A program made the translations under genes and the position numbers. Source: DATBSL01 sp964561785 (GTDB lineage: Bacteria; Acidobacteriota; Vicinamibacteria; Fen-336). Taken from it: a stretch of 64,000 nt of DNA. This document shows, piece after piece, positions 47,517 to 56,731 of this stretch (position 1 is its first letter; each line of letters begins with the position of its first letter). Below the pieces are notes generated by a model. The model searched no databases and was not told where the DNA came from. It saw nothing but the letters and a program-made list of their open reading frames with translations. The stretch lies in contig CAZLRF010000008.1 of assembly GCA_964561785.1 (NCBI GenBank), positions 43,852 through 107,851 of the forward strand. Direction: 5' to 3'.

Positions 47517-50492
47517 CTAGAACCAGAGCTTCATCGACAGGCGGATCGAGCGCGGCGCCTGGAACGCGTCGGCCTGGTTGAACTTCACGTCCAGGATGTT
47601 CGGGTTCGCCGCGAGGAGAGCCTCGTAGTTCCAGCCGCCCGCGAAGAACTGCTCGGTCGTGACCGGCACCGAGCCCACCGTCCGGTTGTTGTACCGGCGG
47701 GTGACCGCGTCCTGGTCGAAGAGGTTCAGGACGTTGAGGCCGAGCTCCAGGTTGGCCTTGCCGAGCTTGAAGTTCTGGAAGAGCGAGAGGTCCGTGTTCC
47801 ACAGCGTGTCGGCCCGCTCCAGGTTGTCGCGACCGTAGGGGAAGAACGGGATGTTGGCCCCGACGAACGCCTCCTCGGAGATCGGGATGCCGCTGCCGAT
47901 GTACTGGTTGACGCCGAGCGTCATGTTCCAGGGGAAGCGGTAGATGAGCTGGCCCTTGAGCTGGTGCGGCCGGTCGGTGCCGAGGCGCCCGTAGACGAGC
48001 TGGCCGTTCCTGTCGAAGGTGTTCTCGATGTGATCGAAGAAGCGGTTGACGTTCGGCGACGTGCGCCCGTCCTCGTCGGAGCTCGCGAGACCGGAGTAGT
48101 TGCCGTACAGGCGCCCGTAGGTGTAGCTGAGGAACAGGCCCCAGTTGTTCGAGAACCGCTTCTGGGCGGTCAGCTCCAGGGCCTGGTACTCGCGCTTGGC
48201 CTTCGGGAAGTTCGGGACGCCGGGGTCGGCCAGAGTCAGCGAGACGCCCTCGCCGGGGTTCGCGATGTAGTAGACCTCGCCGATGCCGGGCACCACGATG
48301 CCCACGTCCTCGATCGCGCGCTTGAGGTCCTTGTAGATGTAGCGGGCGCCGACCACGAACTGGCCGCCGAGCTCGCGGTTGAGGCCGACCTGGAACTCGT
48401 CCTCCATCATCGGCTTGAGGTCGGGATCGATCGTCGGGTCGGAGGGGTCGGCCGAGTTGAAGCGCCGGTCGAGCACCTCGATGAACGTTCCGGCGGCGCA
48501 GGTCGGCCGCTCGGCGATGGTGTTCGTGCCGGTGGCGCAGCCCGCGGCGTTCAGGGTGTAGTTCGGGTTGTCCCACGTGAAGAAGTAGTCGACCCACTTG
48601 TCGCCGCCGAACGAGCCGCGGGGCATCTCGTACTTCATGACGTCGTAGTACCGGCCGTAGGAGCCGAAGATCTTCCAGCGGCCGTCGCCCGCGGGGTCGA
48701 ACGTGAAGCCGAGGCGCGGGGCGAGCTTCTCGCCGAAGCCGAAGTCGATCGGGTTCTGCGGGCCCACGTTGCCGTAGTTCGGGATCTTCTCGTGCTCGCT
48801 GCGGAGGCCGAGGTTCAGGGTCAGCTTGGGCGTGACCTTCCAGGTGTCCTGGATGAAGAGGGCGTCGTTGCGGGTGTCGACGACCCCGAGGGTCGAGATG
48901 TTCAGGAGCCGGAAGTACCCGTACTGGCCCGAGACCGTCTGTCCGGTCGAGGTCCGGTAGGTGCGGCCGGCGTAGTACAGGATGCGGTCGGCGTTGTAGC
49001 CCCGCTGGACGTCGTTCGACAGGAACTCGCCCTGGTAGCCGAACTTGATCTGGTGCTCGCCGGCGCCGGTCACGAACCAGGTGGCGTCGGCGCCGAGGTA
49101 GTTCCGCTTGTAGAGGTCACGGGCCTGCGCGTCGGTGACGAGGATGTCGGAGAGGTAGCCCGGGCTCTGCCGGTACTCCGGCGGCAGCGCGGCGATTCCC
49201 GCCGGCGTGCTGGCCGTCGAGAAGTTGTGGATGAGCCCGGGGAAGGTGATGCCCGTGCTCACCCCGTCCGTCCGGTAGTGGCCGGCCCGGGCGGAGACGA
49301 CGAACTTGGGCGACGCGATCCAGTCGACCGAGCCGGAGTAGATGTTGCGCTTGCCCTCGAACCCGCGGGTGTAGGAGGAGGGATCCGTGAGCGACGTGCG
49401 GCCGGTCTGCGTGGGGAGCGAGCCCTCGGTCGTGTAGGGCGAGAAGGCGGCCCCGGCGCGGAAGAGCAGCTTCGCGCCCACGTTGCCGGTGATGTTCGCC
49501 GTCCAATAGTCGACCTGGAAGTCCTGCGGGAACGTGTTGGTGACGCCGTTCGTGAACGTCACCGTGCGCTCCGTGTTGCGGATGCCCGGCTGGTAGGAGC
49601 CCCAGAACCAGAGCCGGTCCTTGACGATCGGGCCGCCCAGGAAGAAGCCGGGATCCCACCGGGACTCGTCGTCCTTCCTGGGGTTGATGTACTCGTAGGT
49701 GGGGGCGGTGAGGCTGTCCACCAGGATCGGACGCGCGTCGCCGCCCCAGCTGCGCTCCTCGTACTGCGCGAGGACGCCGCCGCTCCAGCGGTTCGAGCCG
49801 CTCTTGGTCACGGCGTTGATGACGCCGCCGGTGGAGCCGCCGTACTCGGCCATGTAGCCGGCCGACTTCACCTGGACCTCCTCCATGAAGTCCGCCCGCA
49901 TCGGGACGGAGTTCACGCCGGTCTGGGGGCTGGTCGTGTCGATGCCGTCGATGACGAAGCGGTTCTCCGAGCCCGAGGAGCCGTCGATCGAGATGCCGCC
50001 CGCCTGGGACTCGTCGAAGGCGCCCGCGGCCTGCGAGACGACGTCCGTGAAGTCACGGCCGCGGGGGATGTAGTCGATCCGCTCGCGGGAGATGTTCGTG
50101 CTGGTCGAGGCGGTCGTGAGGTCGATGGCCTTGGCCTCGCCGACGACGCTGATCGTCTCGGTGACCGTCCCGAGGGCCAGCGTGAAGTCCGCGCGCGGGG
50201 ACGCGCCGACGTTGAGGTCGACGTTGCTCTCGGCGTTGCCGAAGCCCGAGAGGGCCGCGGTCAGCTTGTAGCGGCCCGAGGGCAGGCGGGGGAAGCGGTA
50301 CTCGCCCTTCTCGTCGGTGATGGCGGTGACCGTGCCGATCGGGCCGACGGCGGTGATGGTCGCGCCGGGGAGCAGCGCGCCATCGGGGCCCCTGACGGCG
50401 CCGATGATCGAGCCGGTCACCTCCTGCGCCACCGCGGGCATCGCCGCGAGGAGTACCACGGCCAGGACAGCCGCGAGGTCTCTGAAACGCAT
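47517..50492 (-). CDS. TonB-dependent outer membrane receptor (Oar-like, carboxypeptidase-regulatory domain)
   Basis: A 991-residue protein. After a signal peptide (residues 1-22) comes a carboxypeptidase-regulatory-like domain (TGSIIGAVRGPDGALLPGAT, about 23-105), a plug domain (VSQAAGAFDESQAGGISIDG, NRFVIDGIDTT, EYGGSTGGVINAVTKSG) and a 22-strand barrel ending in IRLSMKLWF, the terminal phenylalanine of outer membrane proteins. The architecture is the Oar-like family, abundant in Acidobacteriota and Myxococcota. Its ligand is unknown. A separate promoter region lies at 50493-50734, and strong terminators follow it. Confidence 0.93.
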   Translation of the reverse strand: MRFRDLAAVLAVVLLAAMPAVAQEVTGSIIGAVRGPDGALLPGATITAVGPIGTVTAITDEKGEYRFPRLPSGRYKLTAALSGFGNAESNVDLNVGASPRADFTLALGTVTETISVVGEAKAIDLTTASTSTNISRERIDYIPRGRDFTDVVSQAAGAFDESQAGGISIDGSSGSENRFVIDGIDTTSPQTGVNSVPMRADFMEEVQVKSAGYMAEYGGSTGGVINAVTKSGSNRWSGGVLAQYEERSWGGDARPILVDSLTAPTYEYINPRKDDESRWDPGFFLGGPIVKDRLWFWGSYQPGIRNTERTVTFTNGVTNTFPQDFQVDYWTANITGNVGAKLLFRAGAAFSPYTTEGSLPTQTGRTSLTDPSSYTRGFEGKRNIYSGSVDWIASPKFVVSARAGHYRTDGVSTGITFPGLIHNFSTASTPAGIAALPPEYRQSPGYLSDILVTDAQARDLYKRNYLGADATWFVTGAGEHQIKFGYQGEFLSNDVQRGYNADRILYYAGRTYRTSTGQTVSGQYGYFRLLNISTLGVVDTRNDALFIQDTWKVTPKLTLNLGLRSEHEKIPNYGNVGPQNPIDFGFGEKLAPRLGFTFDPAGDGRWKIFGSYGRYYDVMKYEMPRGSFGGDKWVDYFFTWDNPNYTLNAAGCATGTNTIAERPTCAAGTFIEVLDRRFNSADPSDPTIDPDLKPMMEDEFQVGLNRELGGQFVVGARYIYKDLKRAIEDVGIVVPGIGEVYYIANPGEGVSLTLADPGVPNFPKAKREYQALELTAQKRFSNNWGLFLSYTYGRLYGNYSGLASSDEDGRTSPNVNRFFDHIENTFDRNGQLVYGRLGTDRPHQLKGQLIYRFPWNMTLGVNQYIGSGIPISEEAFVGANIPFFPYGRDNLERADTLWNTDLSLFQNFKLGKANLELGLNVLNLFDQDAVTRRYNNRTVGSVPVTTEQFFAGGWNYEALLAANPNILDVKFNQADAFQAPRSIRLSMKLWF

Positions 50493-50734
50493 CCGAAGAT
50501 CCTCCTTTGAGGTTGAAGAGTGCTCCCGTCACGGGCCGTCCAGCGACCGTGGGCGGAGAGCGGGCCTGACTTGACCGTCGGTGCAGCACATCGCGTGCCA
50601 GACTGCTGACCCTGACAATGTGTTGGTATCAAGGGGGTTACGCAGACTCCGACGCGGGCTTGGCCCACGGCCCGTTCAACGGCTTGGATAATCTCCGAAC
50701 CCTTGGATTCGGCGGGATCGATGGGCGGGGGCGA

Positions 50735-52774
50735 TCAGTCCGATGAGACGACCAGCTCGGCCGGCCGCCTCCTCACCCGGCCCCAGAAGGCCGAGGCGAG
50801 GGCGCTGCGCTCGGGGGCGCGCACACCACGGGCCCGCATGGCGGTGGCCACGGCCAGAGCGAAGCTGACGCCGACGTTGAGCACCGCCATGGACAGAATG
50901 CCGCCCATCGCCCAGAGGACGGGCGGACTCAGGATCGAGCGGGGCCCGAGGGCCGAAGCCGCGGCGGCCAGGAAGCCGGCCGAGAGCGTCACGTGGCGCA
51001 CGTCGAGGGGCAGGCCGAGAAACCGGCCGAAGGCCGGCGTCATCCCGAGCAGGACGCCGAGCGAGACGTTCCCGGCGAGGCCCGACACGTTCTCGCGCAG
51101 CCAGCGGGCGAAGCGTCCGGCGCGGTGACGCCCGAGGGCGCGGCCGAGACGCGGGTGCGCGGCGAGGGCCCCCTCGAGCTCGCGCAGGACGAACCAGTTG
51201 TCGGCCCAGCCCGCGGCGAGGCTCGAGAGGAAGAGGAGCAGGCCGGTGAGGGCCGCGTACACCGGGGTCGGTCCGTAGAGAGAGAGCGAGGCGAGGGTCG
51301 CCTCGGCCTTCTCGGCCGGGAGCAGCGGCCGCGCGAGGAGGGCGCGCGCGACGAGGTCGACCGCGACGACGCCGGGGACGACCGTCGCGAGGTTGCCGAG
51401 GATCGAGGCCGCCTGCGAGCGCAGGAGGTGGAACACCTCGTCGACGAAGGCCTCGACGCCCCCCGGCTCGTGGGCGCGCTCGAGGCGGCGGGCGAGGGCG
51501 GGCCCGGTCATGGCCGGCTGCTTGGTCGCGAGGGTGAAGTGGGCGAGCTGGAGCGCGACGAAGCTGAGGGCGTAGTTGGCCGAGGCGAGGAAGCCCTCGA
51601 CGAACGGCGAGGTCTTGAGGAACGAGATCCCGAGCTTCACCCAGGCGGTGACCGCGGTGAGGAGGCCCCCGCCGGCCGCCGAGCGGAGCATCGCGAGCGA
51701 CTCGCGGCGGTTGCGCGCGATGTAGTGGGCGCCGGTCTCCGCGCTGCGGTCGACCACCTTACGCGCGAGCAGCCGCGAGTTGCGCTCGACGAGCTCGCCG
51801 AGCCGGGTGGCCTCGATCGCGTCGCGCACCAGGCGTGCGAACGCCGCGACGCCGGCGGAGGCGCCCCCCGCCCCGCTGATCCGCCCGAGCAGCAGCTCGG
51901 CGCGCCGGACCTGCGCCTCCATCCGCTCGAGCTGGTAGACCATCCGGGTGCTGACGCCGTACCGGTCGAGGTGCGCGTGGACGGCGGCCATCGCGTGGCG
52001 GCAGGCGGCGAGGCGCGACCCCAGGGCGGCGGTGGCGTCGTCGAGGGCGGCCGCGTCCTTCTCCCGGACCGCGCGGGCCACGCTCTCCGCCGCTGCGGCG
52101 AGGCCGTGAAAGGGCAGGTCGCGGAACGAGGCGGCGCCCACCCGGCGCCGGAAGGCCGAGGCGAGCCCCGCGCTCGCGATCTCCGACGCGAGGCAGACGA
52201 GCGCGTCCGGCATGTCGCGCCGCAGGGGGTTCGCGTCCTCCCCGGGAGGGGCGCCCTGCGCGACGAGCGCGCCCGCGCGCGCCGCGGTCTCCTCGTCGAC
52301 CTCCTCCAGCCAGGCGACTGCGTCCTCGTCCGGGAAGATCGAGACGAGGATCCGGCCGAGGTCGCGCCGGTTGGGGTCGACGGGGAGCAGCCGCGCGAGG
52401 AGCCGCTCGCGGGCCTCGCTCCAAAAGGCCGGCTCCCTCGGGAGACCCGTCTCGCAGTACAGCTCGAGCTCGTCCGTCTCCGCGAGCGTCGCGCGGAGGG
52501 CCCGGGCCACGTTCTCCTTCCACTCCGGGTTGCGGTCGAGGACGTTCAGCAGGTGGCGCAGCCGCGTGATCTGCGGGGCGCGGGCGGGGGTGGGCCCGCC
52601 CGCGTCGATCCGGGCTGGGCGGGCGACCCAGGCGAGGACCGCCGCGAGCCAACGCAGGCGCTCCTCGAAGGGGTCCGCCGGGCGGGCGCGGGCGAGCAGG
52701 CCGTCGATCGCGTCGCGCCTCGCGGCGGCCTCGCGCCAGCGGCGCAGGGCCGAGAGCGCCTCGCGCAGCCTCAC
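50735..52774 (-). CDS. Gcr-type ("site-specific recombinase") membrane protein
   Basis: A 679-residue protein. The N-terminal 390 residues are soluble and helical (RLRHLLNVLDRNPEWKENVA, FWSEARERLLARLLPVDPNR). About seven hydrophobic segments fill the rest (GGLLTAVTAWVKLGISFLK, ASANYALSFVALQLAHFTLA, YAALTGLLLFLSSLAAGW). The family is called site-specific recombinase in databases (PF10136, from gonococcal Gcr), but the protein is plainly a membrane protein with no recombinase motif. GTG 52774 overlaps the mnmA stop (GTGA). Confidence 0.8.
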   Translation of the reverse strand: MRLREALSALRRWREAAARRDAIDGLLARARPADPFEERLRWLAAVLAWVARPARIDAGGPTPARAPQITRLRHLLNVLDRNPEWKENVARALRATLAETDELELYCETGLPREPAFWSEARERLLARLLPVDPNRRDLGRILVSIFPDEDAVAWLEEVDEETAARAGALVAQGAPPGEDANPLRRDMPDALVCLASEIASAGLASAFRRRVGAASFRDLPFHGLAAAAESVARAVREKDAAALDDATAALGSRLAACRHAMAAVHAHLDRYGVSTRMVYQLERMEAQVRRAELLLGRISGAGGASAGVAAFARLVRDAIEATRLGELVERNSRLLARKVVDRSAETGAHYIARNRRESLAMLRSAAGGGLLTAVTAWVKLGISFLKTSPFVEGFLASANYALSFVALQLAHFTLATKQPAMTGPALARRLERAHEPGGVEAFVDEVFHLLRSQAASILGNLATVVPGVVAVDLVARALLARPLLPAEKAEATLASLSLYGPTPVYAALTGLLLFLSSLAAGWADNWFVLRELEGALAAHPRLGRALGRHRAGRFARWLRENVSGLAGNVSLGVLLGMTPAFGRFLGLPLDVRHVTLSAGFLAAAASALGPRSILSPPVLWAMGGILSMAVLNVGVSFALAVATAMRARGVRAPERSALASAFWGRVRRRPAELVVSSD

Positions 52775-53832
52775 TCGATCCACCCGCCGCCGAGGCAGAC
52801 CGCGCCGTCGTAGAAGACGGCGGCCTGGCCGGGCGTGATCGCCCGCTGCGGCGCGTCGAAGAGGACCTCGGCGCGGCGGCCCGGGAGCGGGCGGACCCTC
52901 GCCTCCGCTTCCGCGTGGCGGTACCGGATCCGCACCCGTGCGCGGATCTCGCCCGGGGGCTCCGGCACGGAGAGCCAGCCCACGTCGCGGGCGACGAGGC
53001 GGTCGCCGAGCAGCTCCTCGTCCTCGCCGACCACGACCGCGCGCGAGGCGGGGCGCACCGCGAGCACGTAGAGGGGCTGCGGCGAGCTCACCCCGATCCC
53101 GCGTCTCTGGCCCACGGTGAAGCGGTGGACGCCGCCGTGGCGCCCGATCTCGCGCCCGCCGGCGTCGAGGACGGGGCCGGAGCGGTCCTCCGCCCCCGCC
53201 TCGCGCTCGACGAAGGCGGCGTAGTCGCCGTCGGGGACGAAGCAGATCTCCTGGCTCTCCGCCTTGTCCGCCACCGGCAACCCGCGCTCGCGGGCGATGC
53301 GCCGGACCTCGGCCTTCTCGAGGTGACCCACCGGGAAGAGGGCGGCGCCGAGCTGCTCCTGGGTGAGGCCGAAGAGGAAGTAGGACTGGTCCTTCCGGGC
53401 GTCGCGCCCCTTCAGCAGCCGCCGCCGCCCGCCCTGCTCGTCCCGGCGCGCGTAGTGGCCGGTCGCGACGCGCTCGGCCCCGAGCGAGCGGGCGCGCTCG
53501 AGGAGGCTCGCGAACTTCACCTCGGTGTTGCAGCGGGCACAGGGCAGCGGCGTCCGGCCCTCGAGGTAGTCCCGCACGAAGGGCGAGACGACCCCGTCGC
53601 GGAAGCTCCGCCCGAGGTTCATCACGTAGTGGGGGATCGAGAGGCGCGCCGCCACCGCCTTCGCGTCGTGGAAGTCCTCGAGAGAGCAGCAGCGGCCGGA
53701 CGAGGGTCCCTCGCCCGCGGTCGGCTCGTGGAGCTGCATCGACACCCCGACCACGTCGTGGCCCTCCTCCTTCAGGAGGGCCGCGGCCACCGAGGAGTCG
53801 ACGCCACCCGACATCGCGACCACCACCCGCAC
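52771..53832 (-). CDS. mnmA: tRNA 2-thiouridine synthase MnmA
   Basis: A 353-residue protein. The PP-loop for ATP is AMSGGVDSSVAAALL; the catalytic cysteines lie in PLPCARCNTEVKF and ESQEICFVPDGDY, with KDQSYFL and GVHRFTVGQRRGIGV between and after. MnmA adds sulfur to the wobble uridine of tRNA-Lys, Glu and Gln. Its start lies 50 bases from the divergent RsbRD-like gene. Confidence 0.96.
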   Translation of the reverse strand: MRVVVAMSGGVDSSVAAALLKEEGHDVVGVSMQLHEPTAGEGPSSGRCCSLEDFHDAKAVAARLSIPHYVMNLGRSFRDGVVSPFVRDYLEGRTPLPCARCNTEVKFASLLERARSLGAERVATGHYARRDEQGGRRRLLKGRDARKDQSYFLFGLTQEQLGAALFPVGHLEKAEVRRIARERGLPVADKAESQEICFVPDGDYAAFVEREAGAEDRSGPVLDAGGREIGRHGGVHRFTVGQRRGIGVSSPQPLYVLAVRPASRAVVVGEDEELLGDRLVARDVGWLSVPEPPGEIRARVRIRYRHAEAEARVRPLPGRRAEVLFDAPQRAITPGQAAVFYDGAVCLGGGWIE

Positions 53833-53853
53833 GCCCCGAGTATAGCCGCGCGG

Positions 53854-53859
53854 TAGAAT
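53854..53859 (+). promoter_or_regulatory. Candidate -10 element (TAGAAT)
   Basis: TAGAAT stands 23 bases before ATG 53883, just ahead of the GGAGG ribosome site. Confidence 0.4.
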
Positions 53860-53882
53860 CGGCTCCCCGGAGGATGAAGGCC

Positions 53883-54380
53883 ATGGACGCCGCCCTCGAC
53901 GCTCTGCTCTCCGGCCGGCGCGCCGCCCTCGCCGCGGGCCTCGAGGCCTCGCTCCTCGCCCAAGACGCCCCGCACTACCGAGAGGCCCCGGCCGGCGAGA
54001 GGGGCGAGAGGATCGAACGCCTCGTCGCGGCCTTCCTCGAGGCGGTGCGCGCGGGCGGCCCCGCCCCGTTCGTCGCCCACGTGCGCCGGGTGGCGGAGGA
54101 GCGGGCGGTCGAGGGCTACGAGCTGCGCGAGATCCAGCACGCGCTCTCCGCCCTCGAGGCCCAGGCGTGGCCGATCGTGGCCGGGGCGGGGGGCGAGACC
54201 GAGCTCGTGGTGATGCGGCTCGCGCTCGTGACCGGCATCGTCGGGCGCGGGAAGGACGAGCTGGCCCGCGCGTTCCTCGAGCACAAGGAGACGGCCGAGG
54301 CCCGCGCGGCCCGCCTCGCCGAGCGCCTCGACCAGCTCTTCAAGGGGACGGACGGCCCCCCGATCGTGTCGCCCGAGTAG
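53883..54380 (+). CDS. RsbRD N-terminal-like protein (stressosome sensor-like)
   Basis: A 165-residue all-helical protein resembling the N-terminal domain of RsbRD (PF14361), with FVAHVRRVAEERAVEGYELREIQHALSALEAQAW as the conserved core. A C-terminal STAS domain is absent, so it is not a complete stressosome protein. The start at 53883 is chosen because GGAGG at 53869-53873 is nine bases upstream; the ATG at 53874 would directly abut it. It lies close to mnmA, which is read in the opposite direction. Confidence 0.7.
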   Translation: MDAALDALLSGRRAALAAGLEASLLAQDAPHYREAPAGERGERIERLVAAFLEAVRAGGPAPFVAHVRRVAEERAVEGYELREIQHALSALEAQAWPIVAGAGGETELVVMRLALVTGIVGRGKDELARAFLEHKETAEARAARLAERLDQLFKGTDGPPIVSPE

Positions 54381-54471
54381 ACGACCACCACGCCCCGCCC
54401 CGCGTGTCGCCGTGCGGTCGCGTCCCTCCCCGAGGGAACAAGGCAACGGAAGCCGGCCTCGACGTATACTC

Positions 54472-54717
54472 GTGAGCTTGAAGTATCAGGCGAAGGCGCT
54501 TCCGAGAGTCGTCGAAGCGAGAGTCACCCGCGTCGCGCGTCGCTTGCGGAAGCCGCGCGGGGTCGTCCTCCGAGAGGCCATCGAGGAGTACGCGGCCCGT
54601 CACGAGCCCGAGGCGGTCACCCAGGCCATGAACCGCGTTGTCGCCGTCCTCGACACGCGGCTCGATCCCGGCTTGGCGGCCGCCTCGAGAAGGGTCCTCG
54701 AGCGCACCGAATGGTGA
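54472..54717 (+). CDS. Orphan antitoxin-like small protein
   Basis: An 81-residue protein. A basic N-terminal helix (KALPRVVEARVTRVARRLRK) and GVVLREAIEEYAARHEPEAV resemble ribbon-helix-helix antitoxins, and the C-terminus (VLDTRLDPGLAAASRRVLERTEW) looks like the toxin-binding tail. GTG 54472 follows the -10-like TATACT at 54465-54470 by one base, so TTG 54478 could also be used. The stop overlaps a truncated toxin start (GTGA). Confidence 0.65.
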   Translation: MSLKYQAKALPRVVEARVTRVARRLRKPRGVVLREAIEEYAARHEPEAVTQAMNRVVAVLDTRLDPGLAAASRRVLERTEW

Positions 54718-54749
54718 TCCGCCAGGCCGAGATCTCCCTGGGGCGCTAG
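54714..54749 (+). pseudogene. Truncated MazF-type toxin (11 codons left)
   Basis: GTG 54714 overlaps the antitoxin stop, as in the intact pair at 15428. It opens with VIRQAEISLGR, like the MazF N-terminus that normally reads V/M-I-R-x-G-E-I-W, and then meets TAG at 54747. No remainder of the toxin could be found within the following 20 bases before the archaemetzincin gene, so most of the gene has been lost. Confidence 0.55.
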
Positions 54750-54765
54750 CCTTGCCTTACGACGC

Positions 54766-55344
54766 TCACACGACGTCCGGGAGAAGCTCGGGCCCCCGCA
54801 GCCAGTGGGGGAGCCGTTCCCGGCACGCCTCGCAGAACGATCCCCCCCGCGTGTCCACCTTCTCGATGTTGCCGGCGAAGCTCATCAGGCAGCCGCGGTC
54901 GGGGCAGTGCTCGAGGGTCGCGAGGTGGCCGAGCTCGTGGAGCACCTCGCGCACCGTGCGCTCGTCGCGCAGCTCGGGGTCCTCGGGCAGGCCGTAGAAC
55001 GCGGGGTCGGTCCGCGCGAGCGAGACGACGCACGCGCGGCCCCCCGGGCGGGCGAGGCCGAAGACGAACGTGAAGAGGGGGATCGCGATGTCCTCGGCGG
55101 CCACCCCCACGAGGAGGCGCGTGTCGCTCGCCGCGCGGGCCTCGACCGCCTCGAGCAGGGCGCCCGCGTCGAGCTGGTCCCGGTTGGGGACGCGCCGGAC
55201 GGGAACGTCGGCCGGGGCGAGGACGTGGCAGACGAGCTCGACCCTGCGGCTCAGCCGTGCGGCGAGGCGCTCGAGCGTGCCCGCGGGCAGCCGCCCGAGG
55301 GGCAGGAGATCGACCGCCTCGGCGAGACGCGCCGTCTCGACCAA
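54766..55344 (-). CDS. Archaemetzincin-like zinc protease
   Basis: A 192-residue protein. The metzincin motif is HELGHLATLEHC, followed at the usual spacing by CPDRGCLM and then CEAC, the archaemetzincin cysteine set. The glycine of HExxHxxGxxH is threonine here. The family has no settled substrate. TTG 55344 is the only start between the upstream stop (55352) and the domain, so the gene directly follows the NtrC-type regulator in its operon. Confidence 0.8.
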   Translation of the reverse strand: MVETARLAEAVDLLPLGRLPAGTLERLAARLSRRVELVCHVLAPADVPVRRVPNRDQLDAGALLEAVEARAASDTRLLVGVAAEDIAIPLFTFVFGLARPGGRACVVSLARTDPAFYGLPEDPELRDERTVREVLHELGHLATLEHCPDRGCLMSFAGNIEKVDTRGGSFCEACRERLPHWLRGPELLPDVV

Positions 55345-55351
55345 GGCCGCC

Positions 55352-56731
55352 TCAGCCCGCGCTCTCTGGCTTCTTGAGGTCGTACTTGCGGATCTTGTTG
55401 TAGAGCGTCACCCGGTCGACGTCCAGGATCCGGGCCGCCTTCGTGATGTTCCAGCCGGCGGCGTCGAGCACGGCCTCGATGTGGGCCCGCTCGGCCTCGG
55501 CGAGCGAGCCCGGCCCCGGGCCCGCCGAGGGCGCCCGCGTCACCCGCACGGGAAGGTCGGAGGCTTCGACGACCTCGCTCCGCCCGACCACCACCGCCCG
55601 CTCGATCGCGTTCTGCAGCTCCCGCACGTTGCCCGGCCAGGGGTACGCGGCGAGCGCATCGAGGGCCGCGGGTGAGAAGCGCATCGGCTTGCGGCTCATC
55701 GACTGGGCGAAGCGGGCGAGGAACTGCTCGGCGAGCACCGGCACGTCCTCCGGCCGCTCGCGCAGCGGCGGGATGTGGATGTGCACGACGTTGAGACGCC
55801 AGTAGAGGTCCTCGCGGAACGTCCCCGCCTTCACCGCCGCCTCGAGGTCGCGGTTCGTGGCGGAGATGATCCGGAAGTCGACCGGGACAAGCGTCGTGCC
55901 GCCGAGCCGGGTCACCTTCTTCTCCTCGAGGACCCGCAGCAGCTCCACCTGGACCCTGGGCGAGACCTCGCCGATCTCGTCGAGGAAGACGGTGCCGCCC
56001 TCGGCCGCCTCGAACTTGCCCTTGTGCCGGGCCCGTGCCCCCGTGAAGGCGCCCGCCTCGTGGCCGAACAGCTCGCTCTCCAGGATCCCCTCGGGCAGCG
56101 CCCCGCAGTTGACGACCACCATCGGGTTGTACCGGCGCGGCGAGGCGGCGTGGATGGCGCGGGCCACGACCTCCTTGCCCGTGCCCGACTCGCCGGTCAC
56201 GAGCACGGTCGCGTCCGACTGCGAGACCGTCAGGACGAGCTCCTGCACGTGGCGCATGGCGGCCGAGGCGCCGAGCAGAGGCGGCGCCTGCGCCTGGCTC
56301 TCGAGGCTCTTCTTGAGCCGCACGTTCTCGGCCTTGAGCGAGCGGTGCTCGGCCGCGCGCTTGACCAGCATCGAGAGGTCGTCGGGGTCGAAGGGCTTGA
56401 CGATGTAGTCGTAGGCCCCGTTCTTCATCGCCTTGACCGCGGTCTCGACCGAGGCGTAGGCGGTCATGAGGACGATCGACAGCTCGGGGTCGGCCGCGGC
56501 GAGGCGCGACTGCAGCTCGAGGCCGTCCATGCCCGGCATCTTGATGTCGAGGAAGGCCATGTCGTAGCGGCTCGCGCCGACGAGGCGCAGGGCCTCCTTG
56601 CCGCTCTCCGCCACGTCCACCGAGTGCCCGTCCTGGCGGAACCACGCCCCGAGCGAGTCGCGGACGATCGTCTCGTCGTCCACGATCAGGATCCGCAGCG
56701 TTCCCGGCGCAACGCCGGTCGTCGCGCTCAT
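55352..56731 (-). CDS. NtrC-type sigma-54-dependent response regulator
   Basis: A 459-residue protein. The receiver domain (residues 12-130) has the phosphoacceptor in FLDIKMPGMDG. The AAA+ domain has GESGTGKE (Walker A), GAFTGA, which contacts sigma-54, and DEIGE. The C-terminal Fis-like helix-turn-helix is WNITKAARILDVDRVTLYNK. It is the likely partner of the histidine kinase encoded just upstream (ATGA overlap at 56728-56731) and would activate sigma-54 promoters. Confidence 0.95.
   Translation of the reverse strand: MSATTGVAPGTLRILIVDDETIVRDSLGAWFRQDGHSVDVAESGKEALRLVGASRYDMAFLDIKMPGMDGLELQSRLAAADPELSIVLMTAYASVETAVKAMKNGAYDYIVKPFDPDDLSMLVKRAAEHRSLKAENVRLKKSLESQAQAPPLLGASAAMRHVQELVLTVSQSDATVLVTGESGTGKEVVARAIHAASPRRYNPMVVVNCGALPEGILESELFGHEAGAFTGARARHKGKFEAAEGGTVFLDEIGEVSPRVQVELLRVLEEKKVTRLGGTTLVPVDFRIISATNRDLEAAVKAGTFREDLYWRLNVVHIHIPPLRERPEDVPVLAEQFLARFAQSMSRKPMRFSPAALDALAAYPWPGNVRELQNAIERAVVVGRSEVVEASDLPVRVTRAPSAGPGPGSLAEAERAHIEAVLDAAGWNITKAARILDVDRVTLYNKIRKYDLKKPESAG

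Noticed and set aside
50735..52774. Mobile element because of the name site-specific recombinase
   Set aside because: The protein is a multi-spanning membrane protein with no recombinase motif, and no repeats or attachment sites surround it.
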